Of a stretch of 64,000 nt of DNA, positions 51,181 to 61,891 are shown piece after piece; the stretch's first letter is position 1, and each line of letters starts with the position of its first letter. The stretch lies in assembly GCA_900539225.1 (NCBI GenBank), contig UQBO01000003.1, positions 95,511 through 159,510 on the forward strand, given 5' to 3'. The notes beneath the pieces are model-generated. The model worked only from the letters and a program-made list of their open reading frames with translations. It was not told the origin of the DNA and did not search any database. The translations under genes and the position numbers were made by a program. This DNA comes from an uncultured Eubacteriales bacterium. GTDB taxonomy: Bacteria; Bacillota; Clostridia; Tissierellales; Peptoniphilaceae.

Positions 51181-53556
51181 ATGTTATTACCAATTAGATG
51201 GCTAAAAGATTATGTAAATATTGATTGCGACAATAAAAAGCTAGCTGAAGACATCACTTTAACAGGTTCTCACGTAGATGGCATAGTTGACTCGTTTAAA
51301 GGTCTTGAAGGTGTTATCACTGTTAAGATTAAACGTATAGAAAAGCATCCAGATGCTGATAGATTAAGAGTTTGCTATGTTGATGATGGCAAGAGAGAAA
51401 TTGTCATAGTTACTGCTGCACCAAATGTAAAAGAAGGCGATATAGTGCCACTAGCTACAGTTGGAACAATAATTGCTGGCGGAAATAAGATTGAAGAGCA
51501 TGACTTTAGAGGAGTAGTTTCTTATGGTATGTTCTGTTCATTAGCTGAACTTGGCTACGATACAAACGTAATCAACAAAAAAGTAGCTGAAGGAGTTTTA
51601 GTTTTTGACGAAGACACTCCTATAGGCAAGGATATAAGAGAAGTTCTAGCTTTAGATGAAAAAGTTCTTGATATAGAGATTACACCAAACAGACCTGACT
51701 GCCTAAGCGTTTTAGGTATGGCAAGGGAAGCAAAGGCAACGTTTGATAAAGAACTAAAAGAACCTGAGTATAAAGAGGCAAAAGATTCTGATGATATAAA
51801 AAATTATATCAAAGACATCTCCATCGATACAAAGGACTGCTTAAGATATTACGCAAGAGTCGTAAAAGATGTAAAAGTAGGTCTTTCTCCACTTTGGATG
51901 CAACAAAGGCTTATGGAGTCAGGCGTTAGACCTATTAACAATATAGTCGACATTACAAACTATGTAATGCTTGAACTAGGTGAGCCGCTTCACGCTTTTG
52001 ACGTAAATACAATTAAGACAAAAGAAATTCACATAAAAAATGCTAAAGAAGAAAAATTTACTACGCTTGATGAAATCGAAAGAGATCTAAAGCCTGAAGA
52101 CATCGTTATAACAGATGGAAGTGACAATCTTGCTCTAGGCGGCATCATGGGTGGACTTGACTCATCTATTACAGATAGTACTGAGACTATCATGCTTGAA
52201 GGAGCTAGCTTTAACAGATCTCAAATCAGATACACATCGAAGAGACTTGGTCTTAGGACTGAAGCCTCAAATAGATTTGAAAAAGGCATTTCACCACTAA
52301 TGTCAAAGAAAGCAGTTGATAGAGCTGTTTATCTAATCGAGTTATTAGGTGTAGGAACAGTTGTTGATGGTTACTACGACATTGTTCACTACGAAGAAAA
52401 AGACGAAGTGATTGAGTCTGATCCAGCTAGAATAAATACTTTACTTGGTAGCGAATTAAGCGTTGATACAATGCTTGATAATCTATCAAGACTTGGTATA
52501 GAAACAAAATATGAAGACGGACTTTTAATTTCAAAGTCACCATATTACAGAACTGACCTTGCTATTGAAGAAGATGTTGCTGAAGAAGTCGGTCGTATCT
52601 ATGGCTTCCACAATATTGAGGCAAAACCTATCAAGTCTGAGACATCAGTTGGTATGCTTGATTATAAGAGACAAATCGATAAGCACATCAAGACTCTTCT
52701 TCTTGGACAAGGCATGGACGAGATACTAACTTATTCATTTATCAGTCCAAAGAACTATGATGCACTAAATTTAAAAGAAGATCATGAGTTTAGAAAATAT
52801 ATCGAGCTAATCAATCCACTTGGCGAAGACTTTAGAGCGATGAGAACAACGCTTATCGCAAACATGCTAAAAGTTTTATCCTTAAACATCAATAATATGA
52901 ACGAAAAAGGAGCTTTCTTTGAATTTGGAAACACATTTGAAAAAGAGGGAGCTAAATATATTGAGAACAAGACTATGTCCGTAGGTTTCTATGGCTATGG
53001 TGACTTCTATATGATTAAGGACATCTTAGTTAAAATACTAGAGGGACTTGCTATAGAAGGATATGAAGTGAAGAGAAGTACTGAGACAAGCATCTTCCAC
53101 AAGGGTAGAAGCGCTGACTTTTATATCAATGGCGAAAAATTTGCAAGCCTTGGTCAAATTGACTACGCTGTTTGCGATAATTTCTCCTTAAAAACAGATG
53201 TTTATGTGATGGAGCTTGACTTAGAAAAGATATATCCACTAGTTAATCTAGAGAGAAAATATGTTAAGATAAATAAATTCCCAGCTGTTAAGAGGGACTA
53301 CGCCATAGTTATAGATGACGCTGTTCCATTTGGTGACGTTAAGAATGAAATTTTATCACATGGCTTTGACATCGTTAAGGACGTACAAATCTTTGACGTA
53401 TACAAGTCCGATAAGCTTGGAGCTGAGAAGAAGTCACTAGCCTTCAAGATTAAGTATCAAGGCGAAAAGACTCTTAAAGATAAAGATATACAAAAAGTTG
53501 AGAGCGAAATTTTGGCTTCACTTGAAGAAAAATTCGCTGCCATCTTAAGGAAGTAA
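51181..53556 (+). CDS. pheT: phenylalanyl-tRNA synthetase beta subunit
   Basis: A 791-residue protein with the usual domain order: an N-terminal tRNA-binding OB-fold (KIKRIEKHPDADRLRVCYVD, about 45-150), a B3/B4 editing domain, a B5 domain, the catalytic-like core and a C-terminal anticodon-binding domain (NKFPAVKRDYAIVIDDAVP near 700). AGGAGGA precedes the ATG. No truncation is visible. Confidence 0.97.
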   Translation: MLLPIRWLKDYVNIDCDNKKLAEDITLTGSHVDGIVDSFKGLEGVITVKIKRIEKHPDADRLRVCYVDDGKREIVIVTAAPNVKEGDIVPLATVGTIIAGGNKIEEHDFRGVVSYGMFCSLAELGYDTNVINKKVAEGVLVFDEDTPIGKDIREVLALDEKVLDIEITPNRPDCLSVLGMAREAKATFDKELKEPEYKEAKDSDDIKNYIKDISIDTKDCLRYYARVVKDVKVGLSPLWMQQRLMESGVRPINNIVDITNYVMLELGEPLHAFDVNTIKTKEIHIKNAKEEKFTTLDEIERDLKPEDIVITDGSDNLALGGIMGGLDSSITDSTETIMLEGASFNRSQIRYTSKRLGLRTEASNRFEKGISPLMSKKAVDRAVYLIELLGVGTVVDGYYDIVHYEEKDEVIESDPARINTLLGSELSVDTMLDNLSRLGIETKYEDGLLISKSPYYRTDLAIEEDVAEEVGRIYGFHNIEAKPIKSETSVGMLDYKRQIDKHIKTLLLGQGMDEILTYSFISPKNYDALNLKEDHEFRKYIELINPLGEDFRAMRTTLIANMLKVLSLNINNMNEKGAFFEFGNTFEKEGAKYIENKTMSVGFYGYGDFYMIKDILVKILEGLAIEGYEVKRSTETSIFHKGRSADFYINGEKFASLGQIDYAVCDNFSLKTDVYVMELDLEKIYPLVNLERKYVKINKFPAVKRDYAIVIDDAVPFGDVKNEILSHGFDIVKDVQIFDVYKSDKLGAEKKSLAFKIKYQGEKTLKDKDIQKVESEILASLEEKFAAILRK

Positions 53557-53567
53557 GGAGGTAGGAA

Positions 53568-54047
53568 ATGCCAGAGAGAGTAACCGTTCATATAAACGGC
53601 AGAGATTTCAATATTCGTTCGGAGTATGATGAAAAGTATGTTTCAGACATCGCATACTATGTTAATAAGTTAATAAAGGATCTTTTAGCTAATAATCCAA
53701 GACTTGACTCGCTTATGGCAACAACCCTTGCGACTGTCAACGTTACAGATGAATTATTTAAAGCACAAAAGAAGCTTAGCGAGTATGAGAACACTCCTAT
53801 AAACAAGTCAGCGGAGTATATGGACCTCAATGAAGCATATCAAGAAGCTCTTAAAAAGATTGAGAAGCTTCAAGAAGAGCTTAATAACAAGGCGGACGAA
53901 CTTGTTAAGACTAAGCTAAATACAGAGGACCTTTATCAACAGCTTAGCCGTATCAAAGAGGGAACAAGTCAAGACCGTGACGCGAAAACTACAAATAAGA
54001 GCAATATAAAAAACAATCACAATAATCACAATAATAATGTTAAATAA
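53568..54047 (+). CDS. zapA: cell division protein ZapA
   Basis: A 159-residue protein whose N-terminal 90 residues match ZapA (RVTVHINGRDFNIRSEYDEKYVSDIAYYVNKLIKDL), followed by a coiled-coil (EALKKIEKLQEELNNKADELVK). ZapA cross-links FtsZ at the division ring. The C-terminal tail (NIKNNHNNHNNNVK) is an unusual N/H-rich low-complexity stretch. AAGGAGGT precedes the ATG. It overlaps the U32 peptidase gene by 11 bases. Confidence 0.88.
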   Translation: MPERVTVHINGRDFNIRSEYDEKYVSDIAYYVNKLIKDLLANNPRLDSLMATTLATVNVTDELFKAQKKLSEYENTPINKSAEYMDLNEAYQEALKKIEKLQEELNNKADELVKTKLNTEDLYQQLSRIKEGTSQDRDAKTTNKSNIKNNHNNHNNNVK

Positions 54048-56112
54048 AAAGACAAAAGTACTAAGCCCTGTCGGCACCTACGAAGCGTTCATTGCAGCTC
54101 TTAAAGCAGGTGCTGACGAGGTTTATTTTGGCAGTGAAAAATTTAACGCAAGGCGCTTTGCAAAGGGCATTACAGATGATGAGATAAAATCCATGACAGA
54201 GCTAGCAAAGCTATATGATATAAAACTTTGTATGACTGTAAATATCATCTTAGATGATAAAGAAGTAGTCGACGCATTATTTTTGATAGAGCAGTATAGA
54301 AATATGGGTGTCGACGCCTTCATAATTACTGATTTGGGCTTAATATCATTAGTGAAAAAATATTTGCCAGACATTGAGGTACATGCGTCAACACAGTTAA
54401 ACATCGCGAATCTTTCGAGCCTTGACTGGGCAATTGAAAATGGTTTTAAAAGAGCTGTCATAGCGCGCGAAAAGGATTACAAATTTTTAGAAAAAGCATC
54501 TGAAAAGGATATAGAGCTCGAAGCCTTTGTTCATGGAGCGCTTTGTTATGCAGTTTCGGGTCAATGCCTAATGAGTTCACTTATAGGTGAAAGGTCTGGT
54601 AACCGAGGCACATGCGCACAGCCATGCCGTAAGATGTATGATGTTTACAGCGAAGGAAGGCTACTTAGCAAAAATACTTATGCTATATCTGAGTATGATT
54701 TAAACACTTTGGAATCAATTGATAAACTTGTGGGATCGGTTGATAGCTTAAAGATAGAGGGCCGCATGAAAAATCCTTCTTATGTATACTTAATAACTAA
54801 GCTATATAAGGATAAAATCTTAGGCGTAGAGAATGCTCATAGACCTGATGAAGTCTTTAACAGAGGCTTTACTAAGGGACATATCTTAAAAGATGGCATG
54901 GACAAGATGCTTGTCAAAGAGAAAAAGCATTTTGAAGGCGGTTTTGAGCTGGAAGATTTTTCATTTGCAAAAAAAGATATAAGTTTTGATTTAAAAGCAA
55001 AAATTGGTGAAAAAATAATTTTAACTCTTCATTATATGGATGAAGAATATACTGGGGAGTCTGAATACATAGTGCAAAAAGCAAAGACAGCTTCACTTGA
55101 TAGAGAAAAAATTATTGACCCAATCATCAAGACTGGAAAAGACTTTTTAAATGTAAAAGAAGTGAGACTAGATCTTGATGAAGATGCCTTTATACCAGTT
55201 AAAGAGCTTAAAACCTTAAGAAGAGAGCTTATAGACGAGTTTCTTAAAAAAGATTTTAAGGGTGTTAACATAGATAGAAAGAAAAAAGATATCTTGACTC
55301 CTTATGAAAACAAAAAAGCTTCACAGCAAAAAATCATTCTTAGAGCCTCATCATATAAAGATCTTGAAGGCATTGATCTAGACAAGGCTGATATACTTAG
55401 CCTATATCTAAACAAAGACAATCTTACTTACTTAAGTAAAATTAATATAAATAAAGAAGTTTACACATCAAACGCGGCGACTGACGAAGACCTAGATGAG
55501 TACTATGAGCTTCTTAATAAGTATGGCAAAAATATTGATTCAATTGAAATAAGTGAGCTAGGTGCTTATCAAAAGCTAAAGAGCTTTAATAAAAAGATTT
55601 ATGCTTCATACATGATGAACGTCTTTAATTCAGAAGCTGCTAAATACATGAGCGAAAGCCATTTCTCAGGCTTTACTTACTCACTCGAAATGACTTTAGC
55701 ACAGATGGAAAAAATCATGAACTATGGTCTCGAAACAAGGCTATGGGTTTATGGTTACCCAGTTGTCATGATGAGCAAGGCCTGCCCATTAGCAAATATT
55801 AGAGATGACTGTGACCAACGATGCGAGAGCTGCCCTATAAACAAGGCAAATGAACTGGTTTATGAGGATAAGGAGCGTTTTATCTTTACTCGTGAAAATA
55901 ATTATACAAAGATTTATAATTCGCAAAAAATTTTCATGCTTGATAAGATGGATGACATCAAAAAATTAGGAGCTACAAGCATTATCATAGACCTTGATAA
56001 TGAAAGCGATAAGAAAAAAATTAATGAATATATAGAAAGAATTAATAATGGAGATGGAATAGACGCGATAGAAAGTTTTACTAGAGCGCATTACTACAAA
56101 AAAGTTTTATAG
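54037..56112 (+). CDS. U32-family peptidase / RNA hydroxylation-type protein with extended C-terminus
   Basis: A 691-residue protein. The U32 signature is clear: EAFVHGALCYAVSGQCLMSSLIGERSGN (two short stretches quoted) followed by RGTCAQPCRKMYD, and further cysteines occur near the C-terminus in CPLANIRDDCDQRCESCPI. Members such as RlhA and TrhP hydroxylate rRNA or tRNA; the length here is nearer to the long RlhA-like group than to short TrhP proteins. Role not fixed by sequence. The ATG at 54037 has no Shine-Dalgarno sequence and begins 11 bases inside zapA, so translation must depend on coupling. Confidence 0.88.
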   Translation: MLNKKTKVLSPVGTYEAFIAALKAGADEVYFGSEKFNARRFAKGITDDEIKSMTELAKLYDIKLCMTVNIILDDKEVVDALFLIEQYRNMGVDAFIITDLGLISLVKKYLPDIEVHASTQLNIANLSSLDWAIENGFKRAVIAREKDYKFLEKASEKDIELEAFVHGALCYAVSGQCLMSSLIGERSGNRGTCAQPCRKMYDVYSEGRLLSKNTYAISEYDLNTLESIDKLVGSVDSLKIEGRMKNPSYVYLITKLYKDKILGVENAHRPDEVFNRGFTKGHILKDGMDKMLVKEKKHFEGGFELEDFSFAKKDISFDLKAKIGEKIILTLHYMDEEYTGESEYIVQKAKTASLDREKIIDPIIKTGKDFLNVKEVRLDLDEDAFIPVKELKTLRRELIDEFLKKDFKGVNIDRKKKDILTPYENKKASQQKIILRASSYKDLEGIDLDKADILSLYLNKDNLTYLSKININKEVYTSNAATDEDLDEYYELLNKYGKNIDSIEISELGAYQKLKSFNKKIYASYMMNVFNSEAAKYMSESHFSGFTYSLEMTLAQMEKIMNYGLETRLWVYGYPVVMMSKACPLANIRDDCDQRCESCPINKANELVYEDKERFIFTRENNYTKIYNSQKIFMLDKMDDIKKLGATSIIIDLDNESDKKKINEYIERINNGDGIDAIESFTRAHYYKKVL

Positions 56113-56120
56113 GTGAATAA

Positions 56121-58490
56121 ATGGACAAAGCACTCAAAGTTTTAGAATATGACAAAATAATAGATATGCTACTAGACTTAACTCAAGGTGAGCTTGCAAG
56201 AGACTTGGTAGAAAAGCTTGAGCCGTCAAACGACATAGATGATATAAGGCGCATGCAAGAAGAAACTTCAGAAGCTTACAGGGTTTTAGTGAGGTATGGG
56301 GACATTGACTACTCATCCGCAACGCATATAAAGCATCTCGTGTCAAAGGCAAGTCTTGGGTCCATGCTCTTTATAGAAGATTTATACGATATAATGCAAA
56401 ACATCTTCTTAGTCAGCTCAATCAAGAGATACTTGAAGACTGCTATAGACGATGAAAACTTAAAGCTAAATCACTTAAGAAGGCTATATGACAGCTTAGC
56501 CTCACTTGATGATCTCAAGAAAAAGCTTAGCACGACTATAGTATCGAGAGACGAGATAGCGGACAATGCCTCGAGCACTTTAAGAAGCATAAGGCGAAGC
56601 AAGAAGCTTAAGAATCAAGCGATAGAAGATAAATTAAATTCATATATAACTAGTGATAAAACTAAAAAATATTTACAAGACGCCATAGTTACTATGCGTG
56701 AAGGAAGATATGTAATACCCGTTAAAAATGAGTACCGATCAAGCGTTGAGGGCATGATACATGATATATCTCAAAAGGGTTCAACAGTCTTTATTGAGCC
56801 AACGGCAGTCGTTAAATTAAATAACGAGCTAAGGGAGCTTGAAAACGAAGAGAAAAAAGAGATAGAAAGAATACTCTATGAGCTATCAAGCGAAGTATCT
56901 GAGTACAAGGCCTATCTTGAAACGAATGAAGAAGCTTTAAAAAGCATCTCATTTATATTTGCAAGAGCAAGACTAGCTAGAGAGATGAGGGCGACAGAGC
57001 CAGTTTTAAACGATAAAGGCTATGTCAATCTAAAAAACGCAAGGCACCCATTAATACCAAAAGATAAGGTAGTGCCAACTACAGTTGAGCTCGGAGATGA
57101 GTACACATCGCTTATAATCACGGGACCAAACACCGGCGGTAAGACAGTTAGCTTAAAGACGGTTGGACTTATTACGCTGATGGCAAAGTCTGGTTTAAAT
57201 ATACCATGTGATAACAATTCATCAGTGGCAGTCTTTGATAAAGTCTACGCCGATATAGGAGACGAACAATCGATTGAACAGTCACTATCAACATTTTCTT
57301 CGCACATGAAAAATATTGTTCATATAGTTGAAAACGCTGAGTATAACGACTTAGTTTTATTCGACGAACTAGGCGCAGGCACTGACCCAACTGAGGGTGC
57401 GGCTCTTGCCATATCCATACTAAAGCTCTTTAGAGAGAGAAGAATTAGGACCATGGCGACTACACATTACTCGCAAATCAAATTTTATGCACTTACGAGC
57501 GAAGGCGTGAAGAATGCATCAATGGAATTTAACGTCGATACACTATCGCCAACATATAGGCTAATCATAGGCATACCGGGCAAGTCAAACGCTTTTGAAA
57601 TATCGAAGAGGCTTGGCCTTGATCAAAAGATTATTGATAGCGCGAAAGAGCTTCTTAATGAGAACGACACTCGCTTTGAGGATGTTCTTAAGGCCATAGA
57701 AGAAGATAGAACTGAGATTGAAAACAAAAGAATTAAGATAAATGAAGAGAATGAAGAGATAGAAAGGCTTAGAGAAAAGCTTGAGAATAAAAATAAAAAG
57801 CTTGAAGAAAAGCAAGAAGCCATAATTAACAAGGCAAAGGAAGAAGCGAGAGAGATAGTTAAGAAGGCAAAGAGTGAGAGCGCATTTATAATAGACGAAT
57901 TAAAAGACATCTCATCTTTATCGAAAAAAGAGGATAGACGAAGGCTTCAAGAGGCAAAGGACTACCTAAGGGAGCTTGAAGATGAAAACAGATTAAAGAT
58001 CAAGGACAATAAGAAGCGAACAAAAGAAATTCCTAAGGACATCAAGCTTGGCGAAAGCGTTAGAATCATTAGTATAGACAAGTTTGGTGAAGTAGAGACA
58101 CTTCCTGATGATAAGGGCGACTTAAATATTCAAGTTGGCATCATGAGTGTTAGAAGCAATATTAACGACATAGAGCGAAGTGAATCAAAAGAGGAAGTAA
58201 AGGTCGAGAAAAAGACTAAATCCATTAACAAGGCTAAGTCAAAAAATATAAGTTCAGAAATTAATTTAATCGGAAGAACGGTTGATGAAGCGATACTTTT
58301 ACTCGACAAATACCTTGATGATGCCTACCTCGCAAGGCTTAAAGAGGTCAGGATAATTCACGGTAAAGGCACGGGCACACTTAGGGATGCAGTAAGAAAG
58401 TATTTACAAAATAGCAAACATGTTATAGAATATAGAGAGGCAGACTATACGGAGGGCGGTTCAGGAGCTACCGTAGCTGTTATTAAGTAG
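56121..58490 (+). CDS. mutS2: MutS2 ATPase/endonuclease
   Basis: A 789-residue MutS-family protein linked to recombination control and ribosome rescue, not to mismatch repair. Walker A GPNTGGKTVSLKT near residue 334, FSSHMKNIVHIVENA and the Walker B LVLFDELGAGTDP are visible, then a long coiled-coil (about 520-650) and the C-terminal Smr nuclease domain with IHGKGTGTLRDAV. AGGTG precedes the ATG. Downstream argS follows after nine bases. Confidence 0.95.
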   Translation: MDKALKVLEYDKIIDMLLDLTQGELARDLVEKLEPSNDIDDIRRMQEETSEAYRVLVRYGDIDYSSATHIKHLVSKASLGSMLFIEDLYDIMQNIFLVSSIKRYLKTAIDDENLKLNHLRRLYDSLASLDDLKKKLSTTIVSRDEIADNASSTLRSIRRSKKLKNQAIEDKLNSYITSDKTKKYLQDAIVTMREGRYVIPVKNEYRSSVEGMIHDISQKGSTVFIEPTAVVKLNNELRELENEEKKEIERILYELSSEVSEYKAYLETNEEALKSISFIFARARLAREMRATEPVLNDKGYVNLKNARHPLIPKDKVVPTTVELGDEYTSLIITGPNTGGKTVSLKTVGLITLMAKSGLNIPCDNNSSVAVFDKVYADIGDEQSIEQSLSTFSSHMKNIVHIVENAEYNDLVLFDELGAGTDPTEGAALAISILKLFRERRIRTMATTHYSQIKFYALTSEGVKNASMEFNVDTLSPTYRLIIGIPGKSNAFEISKRLGLDQKIIDSAKELLNENDTRFEDVLKAIEEDRTEIENKRIKINEENEEIERLREKLENKNKKLEEKQEAIINKAKEEAREIVKKAKSESAFIIDELKDISSLSKKEDRRRLQEAKDYLRELEDENRLKIKDNKKRTKEIPKDIKLGESVRIISIDKFGEVETLPDDKGDLNIQVGIMSVRSNINDIERSESKEEVKVEKKTKSINKAKSKNISSEINLIGRTVDEAILLLDKYLDDAYLARLKEVRIIHGKGTGTLRDAVRKYLQNSKHVIEYREADYTEGGSGATVAVIK

Positions 58491-58499
58491 GAGGTAATT

Positions 58500-60197
58500 A
58501 TGATAAATTTTAAGGAAAAAGTAAGCGACGCTTTAAGCGCAGTTATTGAAGAACTATCTAAAGAAGAGATAGACAATCTAGTAGAAACACCGCCATCGTT
58601 TGATATGGGTGACTACGCGTTCCCAGTATTTAGACTTGCAAAGACATACAAGAAAGCACCTAATCTAATAGCTGAAGACATAAAAGAAAAACTAGGAGAT
58701 AACGAATATTTTGAAAAGATAGAAAATGCAGGACCATATGTAAACTTCTTTATTAACAAAGAAAAACTTCTTGAAACGGTTTATAAAGAGATAGAAGAAA
58801 AAGGTGAAATGTATGGTTCATCAGACATGGGTAATGGCAAAAACGTTATAGTTGAGTTCTCATCTCCTAACATTGCAAAACCAATGCACATAGGTCATAT
58901 AAGATCAACAGTTATAGGTAACGCTCTTTATCATATATTTAAGCACCTTGGTTACAACACTATCGCCATCAACCACTTAGGTGACTATGGTACTCAATTT
59001 GGTATGCTTATAGCTGCATATAAGCTTTGGGGCGACAGAGAAGCTATCGAAAAGAATCCTATAGACGAGCTTCTTGATCTATATGTAAGATACAATAAAC
59101 TTCAAGAGCTAGACCCAGCTGCAAGAGACACTGCTAGAGACTGGTTTAAAAAGCTTGAACAAGGCGATGAAGAAGCAACTGAAATTTGGACTTGGATGAA
59201 GCAACTATCAATCGTTGAGTTCGAAAAAGTATATGACATGCTTGGAATAAAATATGACTCATACAAGGGCGAGGCATTTTACTCAGACAAGATGCCAGCA
59301 GTTATCGAAGAGATAAAAGAAAAGAATATAGGTAAGATGGACGACGGCGCATACATCGTTGACTTAAAGCCATATAACTTAACACCTTTAATCATAGTTA
59401 AGTCCAACGGAACAACAACTTATGCAACAAGAGACATCGCTGCTGCTAGATATAGAAAGAAAACTTATGACTTCTACAAAAACATCTACGTAGTTGCCAG
59501 CGAACAAAATCTTCACTTCCAACAATGGAAGCAAGTTCTTAAACTAATGGGAGATGAGTGGGCAGATGACTGTATCCACGTAAACTTCGGTTTAATCTCA
59601 CTTAAGGACGGAGCTCTATCAACAAGACAAGGTAGAGTTTTAAAACTTGAAGACGTTTTAAACAAGGCAATAGAAAAGACTAGAGATATCATTGAAAAGA
59701 GAAACCCTAATCTTGAAAATAAAGACGAAGTAGCTAAGATGGTTGGTACTGGAGCTATAGTTTTCCAAGAGCTATTCAATCAAAGAATCAAAGACTATGT
59801 ATTTGACTGGGACAAGACACTTTCCTTCGAAGGAGAAACAGGTCCTTATGCTCAATACACATACGCTAGATGTAAGTCATTAATCGATAAGAACGGCGGC
59901 TTCGATCCAGCTAAAGTTGATTTTAATCTAGTTAAAGACGAAGCATATGAAATATTAAAATATGTTTATGACTTACCAAGAACTATAGTTATGGCGATGG
60001 AAAAGTACGAAGCCTTTTATATAACAAGAAACATCATCGACATAGCAAAGGCATTCAACAAGTACTACGCTGCAAATCAAATAATTACAGACGACGAAAA
60101 GCTTACAAATTCAAGACTTGCTATAGTTGACATAACTCAAAAAGCGATCAAAGTAGGCATGAACCTAATAGGAGTACAAACTCCAGATAGAATGTAA
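58500..60197 (+). CDS. argS: arginyl-tRNA synthetase
   Basis: A 565-residue class I synthetase. The N-terminal ArgRS additional domain (about 1-100) precedes the HIGH motif in KPMHIGHIRSTVIGN near residue 130; the KMSK site is altered to the argS form STRQGRVLKLED; the DALR anticodon domain ends with LIGVQTPDRM. AGGAGG precedes the ATG. The stop overlaps the radical SAM gene by one base. No T-box is present. Confidence 0.96.
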   Translation: MINFKEKVSDALSAVIEELSKEEIDNLVETPPSFDMGDYAFPVFRLAKTYKKAPNLIAEDIKEKLGDNEYFEKIENAGPYVNFFINKEKLLETVYKEIEEKGEMYGSSDMGNGKNVIVEFSSPNIAKPMHIGHIRSTVIGNALYHIFKHLGYNTIAINHLGDYGTQFGMLIAAYKLWGDREAIEKNPIDELLDLYVRYNKLQELDPAARDTARDWFKKLEQGDEEATEIWTWMKQLSIVEFEKVYDMLGIKYDSYKGEAFYSDKMPAVIEEIKEKNIGKMDDGAYIVDLKPYNLTPLIIVKSNGTTTYATRDIAAARYRKKTYDFYKNIYVVASEQNLHFQQWKQVLKLMGDEWADDCIHVNFGLISLKDGALSTRQGRVLKLEDVLNKAIEKTRDIIEKRNPNLENKDEVAKMVGTGAIVFQELFNQRIKDYVFDWDKTLSFEGETGPYAQYTYARCKSLIDKNGGFDPAKVDFNLVKDEAYEILKYVYDLPRTIVMAMEKYEAFYITRNIIDIAKAFNKYYAANQIITDDEKLTNSRLAIVDITQKAIKVGMNLIGVQTPDRM

Positions 60198-61891
60198 TGA
60201 AAGTCGTATTTGTAGGTATTAACGCAAAGTTTTCACATACAAATATTGCTATAAGATATTTAAACAATGAGCTTAAAGATATGGTAGATTCTTCGTTTGA
60301 GGAATTTACCATAAACGAGCCTTTGGAGAAGATTGTCTACGAACTTCATAAGAAAGACGCCGATGTCCTTATGTTTTCAACTTACATTTGGAATATCGAT
60401 TACGTCAGAAAAGTCATTACATCGCTTAAAAAGATTAAGCAAAGCTATACTATAGTCCTAGGTGGACCTGAGGTGAGCTTTGAAAAAGAAAGCTTTCTTA
60501 GAGCAAATCCAGCCTGTGACTACATAATTTATGGCGAGGGTGAGAGGGCCATGAAGGAATTTATTCTTTACAAGCAAGGCGAGCTAAGTATTGACGAGGT
60601 TCACAATCTGGCCTATATTAATGATAATAGATACATTAAAACTGAAGAAGCACCCCTTATCGACATGAAGGACCTTAGCTTTCCTTATGAAGATGAAGAG
60701 GCTTTGGAGCATAGAACACTCTATTATGAAGCACAAAGAGGCTGTCCATATAGGTGTTCTTTTTGTTTATCTTCAGCAATAAAGGGCCTTAGGTACAAGC
60801 CCATTGACTTAGTGAAGATGGATTTAGATAGGCTTATAGCCATGAAACCGTCTATAGTTAAATTTATAGACAGAACATTTAACTCGAACGAAGACTTTGC
60901 TATTGAAATTATAGAGCACATATTAAAAAACAATAAAACTAATACCAAATTTCATTTCGAAATCACTCTTGATAGGATGAGTGATAGATTTTACGAGACT
61001 TTGAAGAAGCTGCCTAAGGATATGGTGCAGTTTGAGATAGGACTTCAATCAATAAACCCACAAACGCTCAAAGCGATTCAAAGACACAACGACCTAGAGA
61101 GAATAAAAGAGCACTCGCAGATGATTAAGGAGCTGGGGACTATTCATCAGCACATAGACCTTATCGCAGGACTGCCTTATGAGGACTTTGATAGTTTTAA
61201 AGAGTCTTTTAACTATCTTTATGCTTTTAAAATAGAAAAAATTCAGCTCGGCTTTTTGAAAATGCTTAAGGGCTCCTTAGTGCGCTCACAAAAGGACGTT
61301 TTTCACTACGAGTACACTGACTATGCGCCTTATGAGGTTTTGAAAAATGAATTCTTATCTACAGATGAAATTATTGAGCTAAAGAAAATTGATTACGTCG
61401 TTGATAAAATTTATAACGAGGGAAGCTTTAAAAGAACACTCGAGATACTTGAAAGGCTGTACACAAGCCCATTTGCAATGTTTGAAGATCTAGCAAATTT
61501 TATCGATGAAAACTTTGGTGTAGATAAGACCATTAAAAAAGAAAATTTATATAGACTAGTATATGAATTTATAAAAGTAAAAAATATTCTATCGGATGAG
61601 CTGGTCAAAGCACTGAGTCTTGACTATGCAGTGAACGTCAAATCACAGGCACCGCTTGACTTTATGCCATTTACAAAGCTTAGAGGTAACAAGCTACACA
61701 GCATTTTAAGGGATGAAGAGTTTAGAAAAACTTATTTATGGAAATATATAGAAGAGAAGAACAAAGACATCGTCAATAAGGTCGCCATCATACTTATGGA
61801 TGGGGCGGCATATCTGGTTGACGAGGACGTAGAAAGGATTAGTGATGACTATGTTCAAAGATATAATTTATACAAACACAGAAGCGTTTAA
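60197..61891 (+). CDS. B12-binding-domain radical SAM protein
   Basis: A 564-residue protein with an N-terminal cobalamin-binding-like domain (about 1-140, with VLGGPEVSFE and YIIYGEGERAMKEF) and a radical SAM core with the 4Fe-4S motif C183-x3-C187-x2-C190 (GCPYRCSFCLSS). The C-terminal part resembles the DUF4080-type group. Reaction unknown. The ATG overlaps the argS stop by one base. It overlaps the membrane protein gene downstream by about 47 bases. Confidence 0.88.
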   Translation: MKVVFVGINAKFSHTNIAIRYLNNELKDMVDSSFEEFTINEPLEKIVYELHKKDADVLMFSTYIWNIDYVRKVITSLKKIKQSYTIVLGGPEVSFEKESFLRANPACDYIIYGEGERAMKEFILYKQGELSIDEVHNLAYINDNRYIKTEEAPLIDMKDLSFPYEDEEALEHRTLYYEAQRGCPYRCSFCLSSAIKGLRYKPIDLVKMDLDRLIAMKPSIVKFIDRTFNSNEDFAIEIIEHILKNNKTNTKFHFEITLDRMSDRFYETLKKLPKDMVQFEIGLQSINPQTLKAIQRHNDLERIKEHSQMIKELGTIHQHIDLIAGLPYEDFDSFKESFNYLYAFKIEKIQLGFLKMLKGSLVRSQKDVFHYEYTDYAPYEVLKNEFLSTDEIIELKKIDYVVDKIYNEGSFKRTLEILERLYTSPFAMFEDLANFIDENFGVDKTIKKENLYRLVYEFIKVKNILSDELVKALSLDYAVNVKSQAPLDFMPFTKLRGNKLHSILRDEEFRKTYLWKYIEEKNKDIVNKVAIILMDGAAYLVDEDVERISDDYVQRYNLYKHRSV

